DNA of 6,698 nucleotides from an uncultured Porphyromonadaceae bacterium (lineage in GTDB: Bacteria > Bacteroidota > Bacteroidia > Bacteroidales > CAMTPD01). The stretch lies in NCBI GenBank assembly GCA_947074265.1, contig CAMTPD010000083.1, positions 1 to 6,698 of the forward strand. The letters run 5' to 3'. Each line of letters begins with the position of its first letter. Positions within the stretch are counted from its first letter, which is position 1. A program made the position numbers and the translations under genes. The notes beneath the pieces were generated by a model. It saw nothing but the letters and a program-made list of their open reading frames with translations. It was not told the origin of the DNA and did no database searches. Of the stretch, positions 1 through 6,698 are shown in pieces.

Positions 1-33
1 TGACTGGAGTTCAGACGTGTGCTCTTCCGATCT
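1..33 (+). other. Illumina TruSeq read-2 adapter remnant (not genomic)
   Basis: These bases match, from memory, the Illumina TruSeq read-2 adapter/sequencing primer without its first G; the block ends in the characteristic GCTCTTCCGATCT. The protein homology of polA becomes recognisable exactly after it: the codons from base 36 onward read Leu-Ile-Tyr-Arg, as expected for this family, while the bases before it encode nothing PolA-like. It is an untrimmed library adapter at a contig end and should be masked. Confidence 0.96.
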
Positions 34-2777
34 CATTAATATATCGCTCTTATTATGCCTTTTTGAAGAATCCTCGAATCAATTCAAAAGGGTTAAATAC
101 ATCCGCAATATTCGGATTTATCAACACACTCGAAGATGTTCTGAAAAGAGAAAACCCTACACATATTGCTGTAGGCTTCGATCCTTCGGGTCCTACTTTC
201 CGTCACGAAGCGTATGAGCAATACAAAGCCCAACGAGAGGCAACTCCCGAAGGAATCAAGTTGGCTGTTCCGTATATCAAAGAAATTATAAAAGCATACA
301 ACATTCCCATTATCGAAGTTTCGGGATTCGAAGCCGACGATGTCATCGGAACCATTGCCAAGCAAGCCGAAAAGAAGGGATATGATGTATACATGATGAC
401 TCCCGATAAAGACTACGGCCAGTTGGTTAGCGAACACGTATTTATGTATAAACCAAAATTTGGCGGAAATGATTTCGAAATAATGGGAATAAAAGAAGTT
501 CTTGCCAAGTTTAATCTTCAAAACACCGAGCAAGTAATCGACCTACTGGGTCTGATGGGCGATGCTTCGGATAACATTCCCGGTTGTCCGGGCGTAGGAG
601 AAAAGACTGCGCAGAAACTATTGGATCAATTCGGTTCTATCGAAAACCTACTTGCAAATACCGACCAACTAAAAGGTGCTTTGCAAAAGAAGGTAGTAGA
701 GAATAAAGAGCAAATCTTATTCTCACGATTTCTTGCAACCATCAAGACCGATGTACCTATCGAGTTTTGTGAGAAAGAGTATTTAAGAGAAAAACCAGAC
801 GTTAACAAACTAAAGGAAATATACACAGATCTTGAGTTTCGTAACTTCCTTGCGAAACTAGAGTCAACTCCAACACCTACTCCTGCAAGTACGGCTCCAG
901 TTCAAGGTGATCTCTTTGCAATATTTGAGGACAATGATGCGGAAGAAAATAAATATTCAAATCTCAGAGAGTTAAGCGACGTCCAACACAACTATTATTT
1001 AATTGATAATGAAAAGGATGCGCTCGATTTAGCAGCACAATTAAAGCAATCGAAATATTTCTGTTTTGACACAGAAACAGACAACATTGATCCGATCGCT
1101 GCCCATCTTGTAGGAATGTCGTTTGCAATGGAACCGCATACTGCTTATTATGTAAGCATCGAGGCAGACCAAGAAAAGGCGATGAAGATGGTAACAATCT
1201 TCAAAGACGTACTCGAAGACCAATCAATTGAAAAGATCGGACAAAACATCAAGTTCGATATGGTTGTGCTTCGTAAGTACGGTATCAATGTGTCGGGCAA
1301 ACTATTCGACACCATGATTGCCCATTATTTGATCAACCCAGAGTTGAGACACAACATGGACTACTTGGCCGAAACGTATCTTAACTACAAGACTATTCAC
1401 ATCGATGCTCTCATTGGTGCAAAAGGAAAGAAGCAATTAACCATGCGCGATGTTCCTGTTTCTAAAGTATATGAATATGCTTGTGAAGATGCAGACATCA
1501 CACTACAATTACACTCAATATTTGTAGAAGAATTAAAGAAAGAGCAACTCGAAGATTTATTCTACACCATTGAGATGCCGCTTGTTTCTGTTCTTGCCGA
1601 CATGGAAGTGACCGGCGTGAAAGTAGACAAAGCGACTTTGAAGCAATCTTCCGAAACCCTTACCGCAACTCTTTCGGGCATCGAAAAGGAGATCTATGAA
1701 ATGGCCGGATGCGAGTTTAATATCAACTCTGCAAAACAAGTTGGTGAAGTGCTTTTCGAAAAGATGAAGATTGTAGAGAAGGCAAAGAAAACCAAAACCG
1801 GTCAATACTCTACCAGCGAAGACGTATTGGAAAGCTTACGTTCGAAACACGAGATTGTAGGAAAACTCCTCGAATATCGCGGATTGAAGAAGTTGTTAAG
1901 CACCTATATAGATGCACTTCCGCAACTAATCGATCCTACTTCCGGTAAGATTCATACTTCGTTCAATCAAACGGTTACCGCAACAGGACGCTTGAGTTCG
2001 AGCAATCCGAACTTGCAAAACATTCCGATCCGAGACGAACAAGGAAAAGAAATACGCAGGGCTTTTGTGGCCGACAATGAAGACTCTATCTTCTTCTCAG
2101 CGGACTATTCGCAAGTGGAATTGCGTATCATGGCTCACTTGAGTGGTGATACCAACATGATCGACGCCTTTAATTCGGGTTACGATATTCACTCTGCTAC
2201 AGCAGCGAAGATTTATAAAGTAGATATCAACGACGTTACCAAAGACATGCGTCGAAAAGCTAAAACGGCAAACTTCGGTATCATTTATGGGATCTCCGTG
2301 TTCGGTCTTGCCGAACGACTAAGCATCCCAAGAGCTGAAGCGAAAGAACTAATCGACGGTTACTTTGCAACTTATCCGGGAGTGAAAAGCTATATGGATA
2401 AATGCATTGAAGAAGCTCGTGAAAAAGGTTATGTCGAAACGGTATTTAAACGCAAACGCTATTTGGCCGATATCAAATCAAACAACGGAGTGGTGCGTGG
2501 TTATGCCGAACGCAATGCAATCAATGCCCCTATCCAAGGTAGCGCAGCCGACATTATCAAAGTAGCGATGGTGAAAATATTCAACCGTCTCAACAACGAA
2601 GGATTTAAATCAAAGATGATCCTGCAAGTACATGACGAACTTAACTTCAACGTTTATAAAGAAGAGTTTGAGCATGTAAAGCAAATCGTAATCGACGAAA
2701 TGCAACACGCTTATGAAATGCGCGTTCCGTTACTTGCCGAATGTGGTGCCGGAGACAATTGGTTGGAGGCACATTAA
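34..2777 (+). CDS. polA: DNA polymerase I, 5'-truncated at contig end
   Basis: DNA polymerase I fills gaps in excision repair and removes RNA primers from Okazaki fragments. There are 913 complete codons (36-2774) plus the last two bases of a codon at 34-35; stop TAA at 2775-2777. Numbering from the Leu codon TTG at 63 as residue 1, all three domains are visible. The 5' nuclease/flap endonuclease has D40, EADD at 90-93, DKD at 115-117 and GDASDNIPG at 166-174. The 3'-5' proofreading exonuclease looks intact: D336/E338, D399, Y472/D476. The family A polymerase has motif A D681 and E686, the O-helix R730/K734/F738/Y742, and motif C HDE 857-859. Polymerase residues align with E. coli Pol I at a constant offset of 24, and the C-termini coincide (928 aa in E. 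coli). About a dozen N-terminal residues are missing, including the first metal-binding Asp (E. coli D13), because adapter replaces them. The TTG at 63 is not the real start: family-like sequence LIYRSYYAF precedes it in frame. F738 matches E. coli F762, linked to dideoxynucleotide discrimination. Confidence 0.97.
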
Positions 2778-2821
2778 TCCAAACGATTCAAACACATAGA
2801 GATAAATCCGAAAAGAATGGT

Positions 2822-2829
2822 TATCTTTG
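2822..2829 (+). promoter_or_regulatory. Putative Bacteroidota -7 promoter element for ychF
   Basis: TATCTTTG is a perfect match to the Bacteroidota -7 consensus TAnnTTTG, placed in the gap between polA and ychF. I find no convincing TTTG at the expected -33 position (around 2797-2800), so the promoter is only half supported. Transcription would start near 2832-2836 and leave a leader of about 70 bases. There is no convincing terminator between polA and ychF, so read-through from polA is also possible. Confidence 0.5.
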
Positions 2830-2906
2830 CACCCGAAAATGCCCAATCGGCATATAGGAGGATAATCTTCTCGAATAAGTGATAATATATAAAACGACAA
2901 AATAGA

Positions 2907-4010
2907 ATGGCATTACAATGTGGAATTGTAGGCTTACCAAACGTAGGTAAATCTACTCTTTTTAACTGCTTATCAAACGCTAAAGCACAATCAGCAAACT
3001 TCCCTTTCTGTACAATTGAACCAAACGTTGGTGTAATCACAGTTCCGGATCCAAGACTTAACAAGCTTGCAGAACTTGTAAATCCACAACGCATTGTTCC
3101 TACGACTGTAGAGATTGTTGATATCGCAGGTTTGGTAAAAGGAGCAAGTAAAGGTGAAGGTCTTGGAAACAAGTTCCTTGCAAACATCCGTGAAACTGAT
3201 GCAATCCTTCACGTATTGCGTTGTTTCGACGATGACAACATTACCCACGTAGATGGTTCTGTAGATCCGGTAAGAGACAAAGAAATTATTGATGTCGAGC
3301 TTCAATTAAAAGACCTTGAAACTGTAGAGCAACGCATGGCGAAAGTACAAAAGCAAGCTCAAACAGGCGGCGATAAAGTTGCAAAGGTTACTTACGAAGT
3401 GTTGAAAGCATACAAGGAAGCTTTAGAGCAAGGTAAATCTGCACGTACAGTTTCTTTCGAAACAAAAGACGAGCAAAAGATTGCACGCGAATTGTACCTT
3501 CTTACTAGCAAACCTGTAATGTACGTTTGTAACGTAGACGAAAACAGCGCAGTATCAGGAAACAAATATGTAGAAATGGTGCGCGAAGCTGTTAAAGAAG
3601 AAAACGCTGAGATTCTTGTTGTTGCAGCAAAAATCGAATCTGAAATCGCTGAGCTAGAAACATTCGAAGAAAGAGAAATGTTCCTAAACGAAATCGGACT
3701 TGAAGAATCTGGTGTAGCTCGTTTGATCCGCGCAGCATACAACTTGCTTGACCTTCAAACGTATTTCACTTGCGGTGTACAAGAGGTTCGCGCATGGACA
3801 TTCCTTCGCGGAAGCAAAGCTCCACAATGTGCCGGAGTTATCCACACCGACTTCGAAAAAGGTTTCATTCGTGCAGAAGTTATCAAGTACAACGACTTTA
3901 TCCAATACGGTTCTGAATCTGCTTGTAAAGAAGCAGGTAAAATGAGCGTTGAAGGAAAAGAATACGTTGCTTCTGATGGCGATATCATGCACTTCCGTTT
4001 CAATGTTTAA
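2907..4010 (+). CDS. ychF: Redox-regulated, ribosome-binding ATPase YchF (Ola1/Obg-like family)
   Basis: YchF is a nearly universal cytosolic P-loop ATPase of the Obg superfamily that binds ribosomes and is linked to translation and oxidative stress responses. The 367-residue protein is close to the usual length (363 in E. coli). Visible motifs: Walker A/G1 GLPNVGKST (9-17), the switch region with FPFCT (32-36), G3 DIAGL (72-76), and a G4 region reading NVDE (209-212) instead of the NKxD of true GTPases. That replacement is the known YchF/Ola1 signature for preferring ATP. A helical insertion lies at about 125-200, and a TGS domain fills the C-terminus (about 283-366). Cys35 sits where E. coli YchF has the cysteine reported to make its ATPase activity redox sensitive. 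The ATG at 2907 is the first in-frame start after a stop at 2883-2885, and the protein opens with the family-typical MALQCGIVGLPNVGKS. A terminator follows 26 bases after the stop, so ychF ends its transcription unit. It is not next to pth, its neighbour in E. coli. Confidence 0.98.
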   Translation: MALQCGIVGLPNVGKSTLFNCLSNAKAQSANFPFCTIEPNVGVITVPDPRLNKLAELVNPQRIVPTTVEIVDIAGLVKGASKGEGLGNKFLANIRETDAILHVLRCFDDDNITHVDGSVDPVRDKEIIDVELQLKDLETVEQRMAKVQKQAQTGGDKVAKVTYEVLKAYKEALEQGKSARTVSFETKDEQKIARELYLLTSKPVMYVCNVDENSAVSGNKYVEMVREAVKEENAEILVVAAKIESEIAELETFEEREMFLNEIGLEESGVARLIRAAYNLLDLQTYFTCGVQEVRAWTFLRGSKAPQCAGVIHTDFEKGFIRAEVIKYNDFIQYGSESACKEAGKMSVEGKEYVASDGDIMHFRFNV

Positions 4011-4036
4011 GAAATACATTTGTAACATATACGAGC

Positions 4037-4075
4037 AAAGGAGCTACCCAAAAAGGGTAGCTCCTTTTGTTTTTT
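4037..4075 (+). terminator. Strong intrinsic terminator after ychF
   Basis: A perfect 13-bp stem pairs 4037-4049 (AAAGGAGCTACCC) with 4055-4067 (GGGTAGCTCCTTT). The loop is AAAAA, and the T-rich tract TTTTGTTTTTT covers 4065-4075. Position, stem strength and T tract are those of a Rho-independent terminator for ychF. It separates ychF from the susC-like gene. In the reverse direction the tract after the stem is only three T bases, so it should work mainly on the plus strand. Confidence 0.95.
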
Positions 4076-4213
4076 CTATAAATACAAAGCTATTAGCATT
4101 TTAAGTAGACCTTTGATAAAATAGATTATAAGGAGCAATAAGAAAGAATATCAACCAAATTTTAACTATCTATTCTTAAAATCAAAAATATTGGTAAATT
4201 ATTTGTTATATTC

Positions 4214-4246
4214 TTTGAATGAATTGAAATTAAATACATATATTTG
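4214..4246 (+). promoter_or_regulatory. Bacteroidota -33/-7 promoter for the susC-like gene
   Basis: A -33 element TTTG (4214-4217) is followed after 21 bases by a perfect -7 element TATATTTG (4239-4246, consensus TAnnTTTG). Both the spacing and the sequences fit the primary sigma factor promoters described in Bacteroides. Transcription would begin near 4249-4253, about 295 bases before the ATG of the transporter gene. The surroundings are AT-rich, so a chance match is possible, but having both boxes at the right distance is better than any alternative seen in this gap. Confidence 0.62.
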
Positions 4247-4476
4247 CCAAGTACCCTAAAGAAAGGATACAGAAATCTAAAATGCCAATTTTCATTGCTA
4301 ACAACTAATAATATAGAGCATTAAGGTTTAAATAAAGAAAAGCGGATAATACCAGAAAAAACACACGACGTAATACCAATTTTAATTGATAATTTTTTTT
4401 AAAGAGAACACACAACGAAAATATACCGCCTTAAATCTCTTCTATCCTGAAATACCACACGAATTAAGGAAATTAA

Positions 4477-4520
4477 AAAAGACAATCTGAAAGGAACTCG
4501 TTTCTTTTAGATTGTCTTTT
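4477..4520 (+). promoter_or_regulatory. 20-bp hairpin with CTCG loop in the susC-like leader
   Basis: Bases 4477-4496 pair with 4501-4520 around the loop CTCG at 4497-4500. All 20 pairs form in plus-strand RNA, including two G-U wobbles (4489/4508 and 4494/4503). On the minus strand these wobbles would be A-C mismatches, which favours a function in the plus-strand transcript. The right arm ends in TTTT and the left arm begins with AAAA, so it resembles an intrinsic terminator with a short U tract. It lies wholly in the predicted leader and ends 26 bases before the ATG at 4547. It may be a leader attenuator, the 3' end of a small RNA, or a translation or stability element; the sequence alone does not decide. 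Confidence 0.7.
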
Positions 4521-4546
4521 AACTAATATCACAATAATCTGATCTA

Positions 4547-6698
4547 ATGAGGAACAATAAGATTAAAATCAATCAAGGAAGAAAAACACTATCCGGTAAG
4601 ATTGCAAATGTAGGGTATTATTCACTCCTACTTATGAGTATTTTTACAGGAACAGCAATGGCAGACAATGTTGCCAATGCTATTCTTCCCTCTCAGTTAA
4701 AGGATGTGACAGAAGTAATGCAAAAAGGCATTACAGTTAAAGGAACCATCGTTGACGCTTCCGGCGAACCAATTATTGGAGCCAATGTTGTCGTGAAAGG
4801 AACAACAGATGGAACAATCACCGATTTTGACGGAAATTTCGCAATCGATGCTGCACCCAATGCTACTTTACACATTACTTACATCGGGTATATACCACAA
4901 GATGTAATCGTGAAAGGGTCAGCTCCACTCAAGATTGTATTGAAAGAGAATCTTCAAAACCTGGATGAAGTTGTTGTTGTTGGTTTTGGTACACAAAAGA
5001 AAGTAAACCTTACCGGTTCTATTGCTTCTGTAGACACAAAGGCCTTAGAGAATAGACCTTTGACCAGTGTATCTGCCGGTTTGGCCGGACTACTTCCCGG
5101 TGTATCCGTAACACAAGGTAGCGGACTTCCCGGACACGATGGTGGAACCATCCGAGTACGTGGTGTCGGAACTTTAAACAATTCTGATCCTATGGTAATC
5201 GTTGACGGAGTAGAAGCATCCATGTCTAACCTTGATCCGAATGAAATTGAATCTCTAACGGTTCTAAAAGACGCAGCCAGTGCTGCCATTTATGGTTCCA
5301 AAGCAGCCAATGGGGTAATCCTTATTACAACAAAACGTGGTAAAGAAGGCAAAACAACCATCAACTATACAGGTAACTTCGGATGGCAAAAAGCAACCGA
5401 CCTTCCTGAGTATATGAGATCGGCAGAGTATGCGCCACTTTACAACGAAGCTTTGCGCAACGATGGCAAGTCTCCTAAGTTTACCGACGATGACTTACAA
5501 AAGTTTAGAGATGGAAGCTCACCATATACACATCCCGATACCGATTGGCAAAAGCTATTCTACGTTGGTTCGGGTTTCCAAACACAACACAATGTAAACA
5601 TGACTGGTGGTACCAACAAGGTACGCTATATGACTTCGCTTGGTTATCTAAAACAAGACGCAATCATTAAGAACACCGGAAAAGAACAATACAACGTTCG
5701 TGTCAATCTCGATGCCAATCCTACAGATCGTATCGAAACCAATGTAAATCTCTCGTACATTAAAACCGATCTTCAAGAAGCAACTAATCCATATACCGGA
5801 GGAGGTGTTGATCAGATCTTCCGCCTGGTAAACCGTATTTCACCATGGATTCCATACAAAACTGAAGACGGATATTATGGCGTTATCGGCGACGGCAACC
5901 CGATAGCCTGGATGGATTTAGGTGGGCAAATGAACAAAGTTCACCAATACTTCTTAGGTATCGGTTCGATAAAATACAATATTCTTTCTGGACTAGACAT
6001 AAAAGGAGTTCTTTCTTACAAATCGGACGTACGTGATGAAAATGAATTTATCAAAGACATTCAATACAATCCAAACAAGTATCAAGGCCCAAACAAAATG
6101 TACCAAAGCGACTACTTCAGAACTACAACATCTGCAGATGTCCTTCTTACCTACGACAAGTCGTTTGGCAAACATAACTTGAGTGCTCTTGCCGGGTTCC
6201 ACTCAGAGCTATTCAGATACAAAGAAAACAAAGCCTACCGTCAAAACTTCCCAAGTAATGAATTGGGAGATATCAATGCAGGTAGTACAGCCGGAATGAA
6301 AGGCGAAGGTTATACGCGTGAATTGGCTATGCTTTCGTGGTTTGGCCGTGTCAACTACGATTATGCAGGTAAATACCTACTCGAAGCCAACGTTCGTTAC
6401 GACGGATCATCACGTTTTGCTAAAGGAAACCGTTGGGCAGCATTCCCGTCGTTCTCGGCAGGTTGGAGAATCTCTGAAGAAGATTTTATGGAAGATGTAC
6501 GTGCAACCATGCAAAACCTAAAGCTTCGTGCTTCATGGGGTAAGCTGGGTAATCAAAATGCAATGGATGAGTACTATCCAACGATTCCTGTATTAAATCT
6601 TGGCAATAATTATCCGTTCGATGGAGTAATCACCTCTGGTGGTGCTACTAAAACAGCAAAGAATCCGAACCTCAAATGGGAAACATCCGAAACATGGG
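4547..6698 (+). CDS. SusC/RagA-family TonB-dependent outer-membrane transporter, 3' end beyond window
   Basis: This is the beta-barrel transporter of a SusCD-type uptake pair, importing glycans, peptides or similar large nutrients across the outer membrane with TonB energy. The frame is open for 717 codons to the window end; family members are usually about 950-1100 residues. Order: a polar N-region (1-21); a hydrophobic signal segment (about 22-38) with probable cleavage after AMA (37-39); a carboxypeptidase-regulatory-like beta-sandwich domain (about 62-133, with VKGTIVD and GTITDFDGNF); a TonB-box-like LDEVVVVGFGTQKK (139-152); and the plug domain to about 265, with IRVRG, VDGVE, LKDAASAAIYGSKAANG and the RagA-type ending VILITTKRG. 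Barrel sequence follows. No STN domain precedes the beta-sandwich domain, so direct signalling to an anti-sigma factor, as in STN-containing family members, is unlikely. The ATG at 4547 is the first start after the in-frame stop at 4535-4537 and gives a sensible signal peptide; there is no clear Shine-Dalgarno sequence, which is common in this phylum. A susD-like gene is expected next. The substrate cannot be predicted from this part. Confidence 0.96.
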   Translation, partial: MRNNKIKINQGRKTLSGKIANVGYYSLLLMSIFTGTAMADNVANAILPSQLKDVTEVMQKGITVKGTIVDASGEPIIGANVVVKGTTDGTITDFDGNFAIDAAPNATLHITYIGYIPQDVIVKGSAPLKIVLKENLQNLDEVVVVGFGTQKKVNLTGSIASVDTKALENRPLTSVSAGLAGLLPGVSVTQGSGLPGHDGGTIRVRGVGTLNNSDPMVIVDGVEASMSNLDPNEIESLTVLKDAASAAIYGSKAANGVILITTKRGKEGKTTINYTGNFGWQKATDLPEYMRSAEYAPLYNEALRNDGKSPKFTDDDLQKFRDGSSPYTHPDTDWQKLFYVGSGFQTQHNVNMTGGTNKVRYMTSLGYLKQDAIIKNTGKEQYNVRVNLDANPTDRIETNVNLSYIKTDLQEATNPYTGGGVDQIFRLVNRISPWIPYKTEDGYYGVIGDGNPIAWMDLGGQMNKVHQYFLGIGSIKYNILSGLDIKGVLSYKSDVRDENEFIKDIQYNPNKYQGPNKMYQSDYFRTTTSADVLLTYDKSFGKHNLSALAGFHSELFRYKENKAYRQNFPSNELGDINAGSTAGMKGEGYTRELAMLSWFGRVNYDYAGKYLLEANVRYDGSSRFAKGNRWAAFPSFSAGWRISEEDFMEDVRATMQNLKLRASWGKLGNQNAMDEYYPTIPVLNLGNNYPFDGVITSGGATKTAKNPNLKWETSETW

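Larger units (their letters stand above)
4076..4546. other. AT-rich intergenic region holding the susC-like leader
   Basis: This stretch of about 470 bases has no credible protein-coding gene on either strand. G+C is about 26% (hand count over 4081-4500), clearly lower than in the flanking genes. From left to right it contains about 140 bases of featureless AT-rich DNA, a promoter (4214-4246), a small imperfect hairpin near the predicted transcript start (4251-4270), an eight-codon open frame (4282-4308), a run of eight T after a weak palindrome (4377-4400), and a long hairpin (4477-4520). I see no tRNA, known riboswitch, insertion sequence end or CRISPR repeat. Confidence 0.8.

Noticed and set aside
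17..217. A 66-codon plus-strand frame starting in the first bases
   Set aside because: It begins inside the adapter sequence and overlaps polA in another frame; it is an artefact.
93..1805. Several minus-strand open frames of 60-146 codons opposite polA
   Set aside because: They lie wholly inside a clearly real plus-strand gene, show no recognisable domains, and have no promoter or ribosome site of their own.
2801..2825. GATAA/TTATC inverted repeat after polA as a possible polA terminator
   Set aside because: The pairing is short with a bulge and no T tract follows; it also overlaps the predicted ychF -7 element.
2774..4028. Minus-strand frames of up to 137 codons and one small plus-strand frame (3748-3945) overlapping ychF
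   Set aside because: Shadows of the highly conserved ychF reading frame; no family-like sequence.
4130..4136. AAGGAG-like ribosome site in the gap after ychF
   Set aside because: No start codon with an open frame follows at usable distance.
4085..4190. Two minus-strand matches to TAnnTTTG (4085-4092 and 4183-4190)
   Set aside because: Neither has a -33 TTTG at the right distance or a gene downstream on the minus strand; such matches are expected by chance at this base composition.
4377..4400. CAATT/AATTG palindrome followed by eight T, resembling a terminator
   Set aside because: The stem is only five A/T-rich pairs with a two-base loop and outer mismatches, too weak for a credible terminator in DNA this AT-rich.
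4076..4546. Searched by eye for CRISPR repeats, tRNA, insertion sequence ends and invertible promoter repeats
   Set aside because: No repeated units, cloverleaf, or matching terminal inverted repeats were seen; the only strong inverted repeat is the compact hairpin at 4477-4520, whose four-base loop cannot be an invertible promoter.
4693..6521. Minus-strand frames and one 67-codon plus-strand frame across the susC-like gene
   Set aside because: The continuous SusC/RagA frame explains the whole stretch; these frames contain no independent signals.

Overview
The window looks like the end of a draft contig from a member of the Bacteroidales (phylum Bacteroidota). Three things point there: the Bacteroidota-type DNA polymerase I and YchF proteins, a SusC/RagA-family outer-membrane transporter (a hallmark of this phylum), and Bacteroidota-style promoters (TAnnTTTG at -7, TTTG at -33). 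Genus cannot be decided from this sequence.

Layout. Bases 1-33 are not genomic: they match 33 of the 34 bases of the Illumina TruSeq read-2 adapter/primer as I remember it. Genomic sequence starts at about base 34, already inside polA (34-2777, +), which lacks about its first dozen codons. After a 129-base gap holding a plausible promoter comes ychF (2907-4010, +), closed by a strong intrinsic terminator (4037-4075). A gene-poor, very AT-rich stretch follows (4076-4546; about 26% G+C by hand count over 4081-4500). It holds a good promoter (4214-4246) and a 20-bp hairpin with a four-base loop (4477-4520) ending 26 bases before the next gene. That gene (4547 to the window end, +) encodes the first 717 residues of a SusC/RagA TonB-dependent transporter and is cut by the window edge.

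Function. polA and ychF are housekeeping genes: DNA repair and Okazaki-fragment processing, and a ribosome-associated ATPase. They are separate from the third unit, which is probably the first gene of a nutrient-uptake locus whose SusD partner would lie just beyond the window. All three genes point the same way, but a terminator and a separate promoter divide ychF from susC.

Novelty. I see no unknown protein system here. The most interesting signal is the roughly 295-base untranslated leader of the susC-like gene with its long hairpin next to the start codon. It could be a transcription attenuator, the end of a leader-encoded small RNA, or a translation control element. The most practically important signal is the adapter at the contig start.
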